The notes below the pieces were generated by a model. That model did no database searches, was not told where the DNA came from, and saw only the letters and a program-made list of their open reading frames with translations. From Sulfurospirillum cavolei (GTDB lineage: Bacteria; Campylobacterota; Campylobacteria; Campylobacterales; Sulfurospirillaceae), in assembly GCF_001548055.1 (NCBI RefSeq), contig NZ_AP014724.1, forward strand, positions 1,116,001-1,180,000: DNA of 64,000 nt, read 5' to 3'. Positions 27,750-37,006 of this stretch are shown here, one piece after another; position 1 is the first letter of the stretch, and every line of letters starts with the position of its first letter. The position numbers and the translations under genes are program-made.

Positions 27750-28465
27750 CCCAAAGACTCCATCATAATTTTTTCGATTGTTTCGCCGTTTCGTAAAAAA
27801 AAGAAATGATCACCCTCCAAAGGGAAAAAACGGCTTCCTTTGATCAAGGCATGCATTTTCTCGCCACATTGAAGAGGCATTGCGGTATCGTCTTTGCCCC
27901 AAAACAAAAACGCTTTTGCTTTACATGTAAGAAAATGCGGACTTAAATCTTCATTCACAACACGCTTGATAATTTCATACATCACATCGCTCATGCCATC
28001 CACATCTTTGGTAGCAAAAAGACGGTAAAAAGAGCGTGGTGCAAAAGGTTTAAGCAGCTTGAACAGAGCAATTTTGAACCTTACTTTCAAAGACTTTGGC
28101 GGAACAATACCCGCACTGGAAAGCAAGACCAAAACCTCAGGTGCTAAAAGCGTTGCCACCTTGCCGCCGTAGGAGTGCCCGACGATCATAAGGGGTTTTA
28201 CATGTAAGGCTTTTAGAAAGACCCTAACGATGTCGGCATACTCTTGGGTGATAATGATGCGATCAAGCGGAGAGTGCCCAAAACCGGGAAGATCAAGGTA
28301 AAGATGCTGATAGGAAGGAAAACACTTTCCAAACGCTTGCTTCATAATCTCTTTGTTGCTTCCCCAGCCGTGTAAGAACAGAATCGTTTGAGGTTGATCA
28401 AGATTGAGCAATTCGTAGGAGAGCGCGTACGTGTTATTTTGAAATACAATCTCTTTCTTAGCCAT
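27746..28465 (-). CDS. Alpha/beta-fold hydrolase
   Basis: A 239-residue serine hydrolase. The oxyanion segment is LFLHGWGSNKE, the nucleophile elbow GHSYGG, the acid is probably Asp in WGKDDTAMP, and the His is in LEGDHFFFLR. The substrate is unknown; carboxylesterase or BioH-like activities are possible. It lies in the ddl-murF operon and overlaps both neighbours, but has no known role in cell-wall synthesis. A KACATGTM motif near 28199 writes Leu-His-Val in it. Confidence 0.86.
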   Translation of the reverse strand: MAKKEIVFQNNTYALSYELLNLDQPQTILFLHGWGSNKEIMKQAFGKCFPSYQHLYLDLPGFGHSPLDRIIITQEYADIVRVFLKALHVKPLMIVGHSYGGKVATLLAPEVLVLLSSAGIVPPKSLKVRFKIALFKLLKPFAPRSFYRLFATKDVDGMSDVMYEIIKRVVNEDLSPHFLTCKAKAFLFWGKDDTAMPLQCGEKMHALIKGSRFFPLEGDHFFFLRNGETIEKIMMESLG

Positions 28466-28685
28466 CGCTCTTCTTTTTCGTGCTGGCGTAGATTTTTTCT
28501 AAAATTTCAACCGCTTCACTCATTTTTTCGTAAGCGTCTATCGGAATCATCACTGCTTCAAAGTGATTGTTTTTAACGATAACGACGCGCTTTTGCTTCC
28601 CTTTGGTAATACTGCCCAAAACCGTACTAAAGTTTCGCACCATATCGGTCGCCGTCATTATTTCGTCTTTTGCATAGGTCATCAT
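28458..28685 (-). CDS. Orphan Phd/YefM-family antitoxin-like protein
   Basis: About 75 residues starting MMTYAKDEIMTATDMV, with the Phd/YefM N-terminal DNA-binding fold (TATDMVRNFSTVLGSI) and the RVVIVKNNHFEAVMIPIDAYEKM segment typical of the family. The ATG at 28685 is chosen because AGAGG lies nine bases upstream; earlier in-frame starts lack one. No toxin gene adjoins: its neighbours are ddl and a hydrolase that it overlaps by eight bases. It may be a domesticated transcription factor of the cell-wall operon. Function is inferred from family only. Confidence 0.78.
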   Translation of the reverse strand: MMTYAKDEIMTATDMVRNFSTVLGSITKGKQKRVVIVKNNHFEAVMIPIDAYEKMSEAVEILEKIYASTKKKSDG

Positions 28686-28742
28686 AGCGCTGAACCTCTT
28701 TTTGTGCATAATTTTATGTAAAATCATACGAAAAAGAGGCTT

Positions 28743-29780
28743 TTATTTCCCTTTTGCTGCTTGAATCGAGTTGATATAGCGATACGCTTTCGGCATCGCG
28801 ATACCTTGCGGAAGATGATAACGCAATGCATATAAAACCCCTTCAAAATCATCAAAGAGGTAATTGGCCATACTGCCCGGAATCGGATTGATTTCGTTGA
28901 GGTAGACTTCATCGTCGATCACAAAAAAATCGCAGCGAATCAATGCCCCGATAAATAAAGGATCGTAAAGTCGTTTAAATGCTTCGCGAATCGATTGTTC
29001 GAGCCGCTCGTCGATCGTCGCTTCGTTAACGCGCTTTGTGCGTGAAAAATCGAGGTATTTTTTATCAAAATCCAAAAATTCCTCTTTTTGAGGCTCTTCG
29101 ATGATTGAAAAAATAAAATCGTCGGCTTTGCATCCCGCTAAATTAAACTCTTTAACCCCTTTTTTAAACGGTTCGATCAGCACGGTATCGTCGAACTCAT
29201 ACGCAACGTCCAAGGCATATGAAAGCTCTTTTTCCCCTTTCACGACGCTGATACCGATAGAACTTCCCAAACGAAGCGGCTTGACGATAAACGGATACTC
29301 GATGCGAATCGGCATCGGAGAATCTTTGCGCAGCACTTGGTAGTCAAGCACGTTTACGCCGACTTCTTGCGCATAGAGTTTGGTAAAGAGCTTGTTATAG
29401 CTGATCGCACAGCCCTCGGTTCGAGGACCGATAAACGGAACGCCGAAAAAGGTAAGCATCGAGCTGAGTGTTCCGTCTTCGCCGTCCATTCCGTGAACGA
29501 GATTGACCATGACGTCAAAAGCTACTTTACGTTCGCCTAAAATCTTTTTCGCGTAAAAACCGCCTTGTTTTAAAACCAACGCCGTATCGTTTTTGTATGC
29601 GCCGCTACTGAAACGTTTTGACGTGATGGTCTCGGTCGGAATCAGGTAAAAATTGCGATCGTAATCGCAGAAAATATAGACGATTTCGGTTTTCGGAAGT
29701 ATTTTTTTGAGTGCGATCGCACTAACGACGCTGATTTCGTGCTCAAAACTGTGTGCTCCGAATAAAACGGCTAGAGTCAT
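28743..29780 (-). CDS. ddl: D-alanine--D-alanine ligase
   Basis: Joins two D-Ala for peptidoglycan. This 345-residue ATP-grasp protein shows LFGAHSFEHEISVVSA at the N-terminus, LVHGMDGEDGTLSSML in the middle, the ATP-binding PFIVKPLRLGSSIGISVVK, and the metal-binding end VYLNEINPIPGSMANYLF. The family is a good match. It sits in the operon that also encodes MurF. Confidence 0.95.
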   Translation of the reverse strand: MTLAVLFGAHSFEHEISVVSAIALKKILPKTEIVYIFCDYDRNFYLIPTETITSKRFSSGAYKNDTALVLKQGGFYAKKILGERKVAFDVMVNLVHGMDGEDGTLSSMLTFFGVPFIGPRTEGCAISYNKLFTKLYAQEVGVNVLDYQVLRKDSPMPIRIEYPFIVKPLRLGSSIGISVVKGEKELSYALDVAYEFDDTVLIEPFKKGVKEFNLAGCKADDFIFSIIEEPQKEEFLDFDKKYLDFSRTKRVNEATIDERLEQSIREAFKRLYDPLFIGALIRCDFFVIDDEVYLNEINPIPGSMANYLFDDFEGVLYALRYHLPQGIAMPKAYRYINSIQAAKGK

Positions 29781-29794
29781 AAAGTATCCTTCTT

Positions 29795-30352
29795 TTAACT
29801 AAGCTTTCGTAAAGCTTCTTTGATAAGTGTTTGCGTATCGCCGCTTTGAAGAGAACCTAAAGCTTTTTTGATCGCGTCTTTTTTAAAACCCAAACTTTCC
29901 AAAGCCATGGTCGCTTCCAACATACTGCCACCGCTACTCTCCTCATCGGATAAGTGAAGCGAAAAGTCGCTCAATTCGACCAAAATACGTTTGGCGCTTT
30001 TAGGCCCGATACCGGGAACTTTTTGAAACGCGTGAACGTTTTGACTGAGTAACGCTTGCGTAAAATCGTCCGGACTCAACGTTGAACAGACCGCAAGCGC
30101 GGTTGAGGGACCGATGCCGTTTAGTTTGATTAAGGTGTCAAAAACTTTTTTTTCGTTTTCATCGACGAAACCGTAAAGGCTATGTTGATCTTCGCGAATA
30201 ATTTGCGTGACATGTAAGCTGATTGCGTCCGAGGTAATCTTACCGAGGCTAAACAACGAAATAAAGATTTTATACGTGATACCCGAAGCGATTTTGAGGT
30301 GCAGCGCGGTGATCTCTTTTTTGACAATTTTTCCTTCAATACCTACAATCAT
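29795..30352 (-). CDS. ruvA: Holliday junction DNA helicase subunit RuvA
   Basis: Binds four-way DNA junctions and loads RuvB. The 185-residue protein begins MIVGIEGKIVKKE (OB fold), followed by the helix-hairpin-helix pair in LIKLNGIGPSTALAVCS and FQKVPGIGPKSAKRILVEL, and ends in the RuvB-binding helical domain. It overlaps the upstream fapA-like gene by four bases. Confidence 0.95.
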   Translation of the reverse strand: MIVGIEGKIVKKEITALHLKIASGITYKIFISLFSLGKITSDAISLHVTQIIREDQHSLYGFVDENEKKVFDTLIKLNGIGPSTALAVCSTLSPDDFTQALLSQNVHAFQKVPGIGPKSAKRILVELSDFSLHLSDEESSGGSMLEATMALESLGFKKDAIKKALGSLQSGDTQTLIKEALRKLS

Positions 30353-32277
30353 TTGCTGCTATACTCGCTTGAACGTATAATTTTTTGCTCGCCGTTACCT
30401 AAGTCTTTGAGCGTAATTTCGCGTGAAATTTCATGCTCTTTGGGGTTATACGTCACGTCTTTAGGCGGCGAAATCAGTTTAAATCTCACTTCGTTAAACT
30501 CTTTCCATGCGGAATGATTGATAATTTTAGCCGAAAAAACTTTGTTTTGTACTTTATTGAGGTCTTCACGAAACTCTTGAAGCTCTTCTTTTTTGTCTTT
30601 AAAGGTTTGCAAAACCGTATTGTAATCCAACACTTTTTCCTGAAAATCTTTAATTTTCGCAAAAAGCGTGACGGGAGGTTCGACGCCGTTTCGTTTCAAC
30701 TCTAAAATTTTGTCTTTGACCATTTCCGCCATCGGTTTGTTCTTATCGATGTACTCTTTTTTGGCACTGAGTTGCCTTGGATATGCTTTGAGCTCTTCTT
30801 CAAGTTTTTCGATTTTACGATTGATTGAAGCAATCATTTCGTTAAACTCTTTGGTAACGCTCGGATCGATAATCAGCTTGTTATTATTGCCCTTGAGCTC
30901 TTGGATCTCAATCACTTCCGAGGCCGTAATCTTCCCGTTGGAGATGAGATTTTCGATTTTTACGATCTTGGCATTAATTTCGCCGCCGATCATCTGTTTG
31001 ACATGTACCGTATCGGCGATGACTTTACCGCCTTCCAAACGATCGATCTGGACGTCTTGCCCGTTGGCTTCGCCTCGATGCACCGCGATGATGATTTTAT
31101 CGGCTTCGATCACGGCACTTTGATGCGTCTGTCCGCCGATTTCGGCCAGTTTAGCTTTAATTTTGGCACCGCTTCCGATGTTACCTTGAACGTGGACTTC
31201 GGAAGTCTCAACGCTCATACCCGCACCGATAGCGTCTTTTAAAATGTCTTTTTCTTTGATGTTTATCTTGATGTTCGAGTTAAGGTTGGTATCGATCGAG
31301 CCGGTTGAGCGAAAGCTAATTTCATTGATTTCCATCTGATCTTGGATGTCGTAGCTACCTTTGTCGAAATTAACGTATCCACCGCGGTTTGCAATGTATT
31401 TGATGCCGGTTTCATTCTCTTTTTTCGTAATGTTCGCCGAAACGACGATCGCCGTATCGTTGCTTTTTCTCGGTTCCTTGACGGGTAAAAAAGCACCTCG
31501 GCAATTGCGTCCGGGCGTTCCGGGTTGAGGCTTGACGTACTCGATGATACATTCGTCTTTTTCGACGGCCAAAACGTATCCGCGTTTGGAATAATCGACC
31601 TTACCGTCGGATGTTTTTGCATTCATCTTCTTTTTGTAATGAAAAATGAGATCGTCGTTGATGCATGGGATTTCATCGACGCCTTGGCAGACGACAAACG
31701 AAACGTCTTGGTCTAAAAATCCGTTTACGCGAATATTCGCTACGAGTTTTTTAACCTCTTTGTACATGTTTTGATCGCGAATGCCGACCAAAATACCCGC
31801 CTTTATTTTTTTGGTCTGAATATCATGGAGCATCATCTCTTCGAGTCTTGAACTATAGGTAACGTGATGGCTTTGCGACACTTTGGCGATAATTTTCGTC
31901 AAATTCTTATTGCCGCTTAAAGCGATTTCGGGAAGTTCGATCGTCTCTTGGGTCGGATCGATTTTATAGATTTCGACACGGTAATATTGTGAAATTTTAA
32001 GATTTGGATTGAGCAAAAACGTATCGTCTAAAAAGAGCTTCATCAGCTCTTCGGTCACTTCATTGTTTTCGCTTTTTTCGTCGCTGAAAAACGTTGTTAC
32101 TTTGAGTAACTTAAATCCCAATTCTGTCGGCTTGACATGTTGGGCTAACGCAATATTTTTCAGTTCCTTATGAACGTTGGTCGTATCGATGATGATGGAT
32201 TTAAACTCCGACGTTTGGCTTTCGTTTAAAGCCGTTTCGTTTGAGCCTACCCCTTTAATTTTATCAAACAGTCCCAA
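30349..32277 (-). CDS. FapA-family (DUF342) polymer-assembly-like protein
   Basis: A large protein of about 643 residues. The centre has the DUF342 beta-helical repeats (for example INIKEKDILKDAIGAG and VIADTVHVKQMIGGE), followed by a C-terminal coiled coil (about residues 500-590). The best start is a TTG at 32277 giving MGLFDKIKG, because GAGGAAA lies seven bases before it; the frame stays open ten codons further with no ribosome site. FapA-type proteins are of unclear function in most bacteria and have been linked to flagellar or envelope assembly in some. It heads the ruvA-ddl-murF operon. Confidence 0.82.
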   Translation of the reverse strand: MGLFDKIKGVGSNETALNESQTSEFKSIIIDTTNVHKELKNIALAQHVKPTELGFKLLKVTTFFSDEKSENNEVTEELMKLFLDDTFLLNPNLKISQYYRVEIYKIDPTQETIELPEIALSGNKNLTKIIAKVSQSHHVTYSSRLEEMMLHDIQTKKIKAGILVGIRDQNMYKEVKKLVANIRVNGFLDQDVSFVVCQGVDEIPCINDDLIFHYKKKMNAKTSDGKVDYSKRGYVLAVEKDECIIEYVKPQPGTPGRNCRGAFLPVKEPRKSNDTAIVVSANITKKENETGIKYIANRGGYVNFDKGSYDIQDQMEINEISFRSTGSIDTNLNSNIKINIKEKDILKDAIGAGMSVETSEVHVQGNIGSGAKIKAKLAEIGGQTHQSAVIEADKIIIAVHRGEANGQDVQIDRLEGGKVIADTVHVKQMIGGEINAKIVKIENLISNGKITASEVIEIQELKGNNNKLIIDPSVTKEFNEMIASINRKIEKLEEELKAYPRQLSAKKEYIDKNKPMAEMVKDKILELKRNGVEPPVTLFAKIKDFQEKVLDYNTVLQTFKDKKEELQEFREDLNKVQNKVFSAKIINHSAWKEFNEVRFKLISPPKDVTYNPKEHEISREITLKDLGNGEQKIIRSSEYSSK

Positions 32278-32415
32278 AGTGTTTTCCTCATAATTCTCAT
32301 AAACCAAAAGGCTTACTTTAGCCTAAATATCGGCACATTCAAAAATAAATATAAGGGTATCTTAGCAAAAAATAGATAAAAAATTTGTTTAAACGATTTT
32401 TGGATAAAATTCGAA

Positions 32416-33825
32416 ATGCTTATCAAATCATTTTTTACAAACAGTATCGGAACATTGGTTTCGAGAATTTTCGGATTCATCCGCGACATGCTGAGTGCTT
32501 CGATTTTAGGAGCCAATATTTACAGCGATATTTTCTTCGTTGCCTTTAAATTTCCAAACCTTTTTAGGCGGATTTTTGCCGAAGGTGCGTTTACGCAAAG
32601 CTTTATTCCCGTCTTTATCAAAACGACGCACAAATCGCTTTTTACGTATCGTATTTTTGTACGCTTTTTACTTTTCCTCGTCGTTTTTTCCCTTTTCGTA
32701 ACACTCTTTAGCGAATTTTTTGCCAAAGTCATCGCGTTCGGGTTCGACGAGGAGACGGTTGCCCTGTCCGCTCCGTTCGTTGCGATCAATTTTTACTACC
32801 TTCCGCTCATTTTTATCGTGACGCTTTTAGGGTCGTTGTTGCAATACAAACACCGTTTCGCCGTAACGGCGTTTTCGACGGCATTGTTAAACATCGGTAT
32901 GATCGCCGCATTATTGTTGTTTCAAAATTGGGATCGTAAAACCATCGTATATGCCCTCAGTTACGGCGTTTTACTCGGCGGTATTTTACAGGTTTTGGCG
33001 CATGTAATCGCGCTTAAAAAAGAGAACCTGTGTAAACTCTTTCGTGCCGGTTTTGCGCATCGAAAACGAAACGATGCGGCACTTCAAGCGACGCAAAAAA
33101 GCTTTAACCGCTCGTTCTTGCATTCGATCGTCGGAAACTCGACGCCCCAAATCGTCTCTTTCGTCGATACGACTTTGGCAAGTTTTTTAGTCACGGGGAG
33201 TATTAGTTATCTTTATTACGGTAACCGTATCTTTCAACTGCCCTTAGCCCTTTTTGCGATTGCTTTGACGACGGGTATTTTTCCGAAAATGACGCGATTG
33301 CTTAAAGCAAACGACGAAGCGGAAGCAACGCGGCTACTCTCGCAGGGCTTTTGGATTTTGGCTTTTTTGCTGACGACGTCGACGCTCGGAGGTTGTATGT
33401 TAAGCCGAGAAATCGTTTGGCTTTTGTTTGAAAGAGGCTCGTTTTCAAGTCACGATGCGGAAGTCACTTCATGGGTTTTGGCGATGTACATGTTAGGCTT
33501 GATTCCCTTTGGGCTCTCCAAGCTCTTTTCGTTGTGGCTTTATGCGAGCATGCGGCAAAAAGAGGCGGCGGTAATCGCCATGTACGCGCTAGGTACTAAC
33601 CTTCTCTTCTCGTTTGCGCTGATTCAACCTATGGGGGCGGCAGGGCTTGCATTGGCGGGATCGTTATCGGCATGCGTGCTTCTGTCCTTAACGATTCGAT
33701 CGTTCGGCACTCAAGCCTTTTTTGCTATACTGTACGATAAAAAATTAATCCTCTTAGCGCTCGTTCTCGTCGCGGAAGCGGTATTACTCTATTTTTTCAA
33801 GGAATTCTTACATGTACATTTTTGA
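32416..33825 (+). CDS. murJ: Lipid II flippase MurJ
   Basis: Moves lipid-linked peptidoglycan precursors across the inner membrane. 469 residues with about 13-14 membrane segments and the family signatures NSIGTLVSRIFGFIRDML at the N-terminus, FRRIFAEGAFTQSFIPVF near residue 50 and GNSTPQIVSFVDTTLAS in the middle. It is transcribed away from the cell-wall operon and overlaps cysS by 14 bases; the overlap includes a KACATGTM motif near 33807. Confidence 0.95.
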   Translation: MLIKSFFTNSIGTLVSRIFGFIRDMLSASILGANIYSDIFFVAFKFPNLFRRIFAEGAFTQSFIPVFIKTTHKSLFTYRIFVRFLLFLVVFSLFVTLFSEFFAKVIAFGFDEETVALSAPFVAINFYYLPLIFIVTLLGSLLQYKHRFAVTAFSTALLNIGMIAALLLFQNWDRKTIVYALSYGVLLGGILQVLAHVIALKKENLCKLFRAGFAHRKRNDAALQATQKSFNRSFLHSIVGNSTPQIVSFVDTTLASFLVTGSISYLYYGNRIFQLPLALFAIALTTGIFPKMTRLLKANDEAEATRLLSQGFWILAFLLTTSTLGGCMLSREIVWLLFERGSFSSHDAEVTSWVLAMYMLGLIPFGLSKLFSLWLYASMRQKEAAVIAMYALGTNLLFSFALIQPMGAAGLALAGSLSACVLLSLTIRSFGTQAFFAILYDKKLILLALVLVAEAVLLYFFKEFLHVHF

Positions 33826-35218
33826 TTCGGCTCAAAAAAAGAAAGTTCTTTTCGAATCGATACGTCAGGGCGAAGCAAAACTATACGTTTGCGGTCCGAC
33901 CGTTTATGACGATGCTCATTTGGGGCATGCCAGAAGCGCGGTTGCATTCGATTTGTTGCGTCGCGTTTTGATCGCATCGGGGTATCGGGTCTGTTTCGTC
34001 AAAAACTTTACCGACATCGACGATAAAATTATCGCTAAAATGCACCAAAGCGGTCAATCGCTAGACGAGATCACCGCGTTTTACATCGAACGTTACAAAG
34101 ACGAGATGCGAGCTTTACATGTCGATGATGCCGACATCGAGCCTAAAGCGACCCAAACGATTCACGAGATCATCGCGTTTATCGAAACGATGCTTGCCAA
34201 AGGCGTTGCGTACGGCACGAGCGACGGCATCTATTTCGATACGTCCAAAGATACGAAATACCTCTGCCTTAGCCATCGCAGTATGGAAGAAGAAACCGCT
34301 CTTGCGAGGGTTGAGACGAAAGAAGAGAAAAAAGACGCCAAAGATTTTGCTTTATGGAAATTTTCCAAAGCAAACGAGCCGAGCTACCCTGCACCTTTTG
34401 GCGCGGGACGTCCCGGATGGCATATCGAATGTTCGGCGATGATCGAGAAACATTTAGCCTATCGTGACGGTGCCTACCAGATCGATATTCACGCCGGCGG
34501 AGCCGATTTGCTCTTTCCTCACCATGAAAACGAAGCGGCGCAAACCCGATGTAAAAGCGATCAGGAATTGGCAAAATACTGGATGCATAACGGCTTTGTT
34601 ACCATCAACGGCGAAAAAATGAGCAAATCGCTCGGAAACAGTTTTTTTCTTAAAGACGCCTTGAAACACTACGACGGCGAAGTGCTTCGTTTTTATCTTC
34701 TCTCGACGCATTATCGCGCTAATTTTAACTTTTCCGAAGAAGACCTCTTAATGAGCAAAAAACGTTTGGACAAAGTGTATCGATTGAAAAAACGCGTTTT
34801 TGACATCGCAAGGGATGAAACGCCCGTTGAGCCTCTTTTTCGCGACCAGATGCTAGAGGCGTTGTGCGACGACCTGAATATCTCAAAAGCCTTGGCGATT
34901 TTAGATGAAACGATTTCGCGTTTTAACGATCAAATCGATCAAAATCCGAAAGATAAAGCTCTCAAACGTCAAGCACACGCCAATCTTCATTGGATAGAGT
35001 CGCTTTTGGGCATAGGACTTTACAATCCTTATATGTACTTTCAGCTCGGCGTTGACGATGCCGAAAAAGCTCACATCGAAGCATTGATCGAAGAACGCGC
35101 TCTTGCTAAAAAAGCTAAAGATTTTGCCAAAGCCGATGAGATTCGCGCTCTTTTGGAATCCAAACGGATTCAATTGATGGATACGCCAAACGGCACGCAA
35201 TGGGAGAAGGTACTTTAA
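33812..35218 (+). CDS. cysS: Cysteinyl-tRNA synthetase
   Basis: Charges tRNA-Cys. A 468-residue class I synthetase with the HIGH motif in TVYDDAHLGHARSAV, the Zn-binding Cys/His residues (CGPTVYD, GWHIECSAM, HHENEAAQ), and KMSKS in GEKMSKSLGN. It begins inside the end of murJ and shares a base with the msbA start, so the three genes form a tight operon. Confidence 0.96.
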   Translation: MYIFDSAQKKKVLFESIRQGEAKLYVCGPTVYDDAHLGHARSAVAFDLLRRVLIASGYRVCFVKNFTDIDDKIIAKMHQSGQSLDEITAFYIERYKDEMRALHVDDADIEPKATQTIHEIIAFIETMLAKGVAYGTSDGIYFDTSKDTKYLCLSHRSMEEETALARVETKEEKKDAKDFALWKFSKANEPSYPAPFGAGRPGWHIECSAMIEKHLAYRDGAYQIDIHAGGADLLFPHHENEAAQTRCKSDQELAKYWMHNGFVTINGEKMSKSLGNSFFLKDALKHYDGEVLRFYLLSTHYRANFNFSEEDLLMSKKRLDKVYRLKKRVFDIARDETPVEPLFRDQMLEALCDDLNISKALAILDETISRFNDQIDQNPKDKALKRQAHANLHWIESLLGIGLYNPYMYFQLGVDDAEKAHIEALIEERALAKKAKDFAKADEIRALLESKRIQLMDTPNGTQWEKVL

Positions 35219-36933
35219 TGGGCGGTATGAAAGTTATTTTTAAACGTTTTCAACCTTTTTTTAAAGATTATATCCCCTACTTTGTTTTGGTCGTCATCGG
35301 GATGATTCTCTCAAGCGGCGGAACCGCTTTTTCGGCCTATCTCGTGCAACCTTTGTTGGATAAAATTTTTATCGCAAAAGACCACGAAATGTTGGCGCGT
35401 TTGCCTTACGTTATTATTCTCGTTTACGGTTTAAAAGAAGCAGGCAGGTATATGCAAGCGTACTATACCGCTTATATCGGGCAAGATTTAATTCGTCGAT
35501 TCCGCGATTTGATGCTTCAAAATCTTTTACGCTTAGACTTGTCGTTTTTTCACGAATACCGAACGGGTGAACTGATCAGCCGCAATACGAACGACGTGGA
35601 ACGCGTACGAACCGTCGTTTCCAATCTTGTTCCCGAGCTCTTAAAAGAGTCGTTTACGATTTTGGGGTTGATCGGCGTCGTGATTTATCAAAATTCGGAA
35701 CTGGCGTTTTATGCCTTGGTGATTATGCCCTTAGCGATTTATCCGCTCAGTCGCCTTTCTAAAAAAATGAAAAAGGTCTCACGGCAGTCGCAAGAAAAAG
35801 TTTCCGACATTACGGCAAAACTCAGTGAGATTTTCAACAATATCGAAATTATCCAAGCTAACAATGCGCAAGCGTACGAACATACCTTGTTTAAGAACGA
35901 GAACGAACGCTACTTTAAACTTACAATGAAAGCGACCAAAGTCAATGAGCTCGTCAGCCCCGTCATGGAAATTTTAGGCTCTATCGGCGTTGCGGTCGTC
36001 ATTATCGTCGGCGGAAACGAAGTCATTCAAGGAGCTATGAGCGTAGGGGCTTTCTTCTCGTTCTTAGCGGCTCTTTTTATGCTTTATACGCCGATTAAAA
36101 AGATATCGGGTCTTTACAACAAAATGCAAGACGCCATTGTTGCCAGCGAGCGTATTTTCTTTTTATTGGACTTGGAACCGAGCGTGCAAAACGGCGGTTC
36201 GGCATTGCCTGAAAAAATCGAAACGATTCGGTTTGAAAACGTCTTTTTATCGTACGGCAATCAAGAAGCACTCAAAGGCGTCGATTTGGACGCCAAATCC
36301 GGAGAAATGGTCGCACTCATCGGTAACAGCGGCGGCGGCAAAAGCTCTTTAATGAACCTTTTGATGCGCTTTTACGCTCCCTCAAGCGGAGATATTTTGC
36401 TCAACGAGCGTTCCCTCTCTTCCTTTGATTTGCACGCTTTACGCGAAAAAATCGGTATGGTGACGCAACGGGTTTATATCTTTCACGACACCGTTGCGGC
36501 GAACGTCGCTTACGGTAAAACGATCGAAGAAGAACGCGTCATCGAAGCTTTGAAAAAAGCCAATGCCTATGAGTTTATCCAAGATCTCGAACACGGTATT
36601 TATACCCATTTGGACGAATTCGGTACGAATCTTTCAGGCGGACAAAGACAACGTATCGCCATTGCCAGAGCCATTTATAAAAACCCTCAAATCTTAATTT
36701 TAGACGAAGCGACTTCAGCGTTGGATTCGCATAGCGAACAAAAAATAACCGAAGCAATCGAAAACCTCGTTAAAGATAAAATCACGTTCGTGATTGCCCA
36801 TCGGCTCTCAACGATTAAAAAAGCTGATAAAATCGCTTTTTTAAAACAAGGACGCATCGTCGCGTTAGGCAGTGACGAAGAGTTGCAAAACAGTTCTGCC
36901 GAGTATGTTCAGCTGAAAAGTTTACAGTATTAA
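35218..36933 (+). CDS. msbA: Lipid A export ABC transporter MsbA-like
   Basis: A homodimeric exporter half of about 571 residues: six membrane helices in the first 310 residues, then an ATPase with Walker A GNSGGGKSS, the signature LSGGQRQRIAIARA and Walker B ILILDEATSALD. Placement behind murJ suggests lipid or lipid A-core flipping, but other exporters share this form. The start at 35218 overlaps the cysS stop and has GAGAAGG upstream. Confidence 0.88.
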   Translation: MGGMKVIFKRFQPFFKDYIPYFVLVVIGMILSSGGTAFSAYLVQPLLDKIFIAKDHEMLARLPYVIILVYGLKEAGRYMQAYYTAYIGQDLIRRFRDLMLQNLLRLDLSFFHEYRTGELISRNTNDVERVRTVVSNLVPELLKESFTILGLIGVVIYQNSELAFYALVIMPLAIYPLSRLSKKMKKVSRQSQEKVSDITAKLSEIFNNIEIIQANNAQAYEHTLFKNENERYFKLTMKATKVNELVSPVMEILGSIGVAVVIIVGGNEVIQGAMSVGAFFSFLAALFMLYTPIKKISGLYNKMQDAIVASERIFFLLDLEPSVQNGGSALPEKIETIRFENVFLSYGNQEALKGVDLDAKSGEMVALIGNSGGGKSSLMNLLMRFYAPSSGDILLNERSLSSFDLHALREKIGMVTQRVYIFHDTVAANVAYGKTIEEERVIEALKKANAYEFIQDLEHGIYTHLDEFGTNLSGGQRQRIAIARAIYKNPQILILDEATSALDSHSEQKITEAIENLVKDKITFVIAHRLSTIKKADKIAFLKQGRIVALGSDEELQNSSAEYVQLKSLQY

Positions 36934-36971
36934 ACGCGCCTTAAATCAACCATCTTTTATGTTCAATGGGG

Positions 36972-36977
36972 TATAAT
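36972..36977 (+). promoter_or_regulatory. Putative -10 element for the pyrD operon
   Basis: TATAAT lies 30 bases before the pyrD start in the only sizeable gap of this gene run. No good -35 match is seen, which is common for sigma-70 promoters of Campylobacterota. Confidence 0.5.
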
Positions 36978-37006
36978 CGCGTACTTATATGCCAAGGAAA
37001 CGAAAG

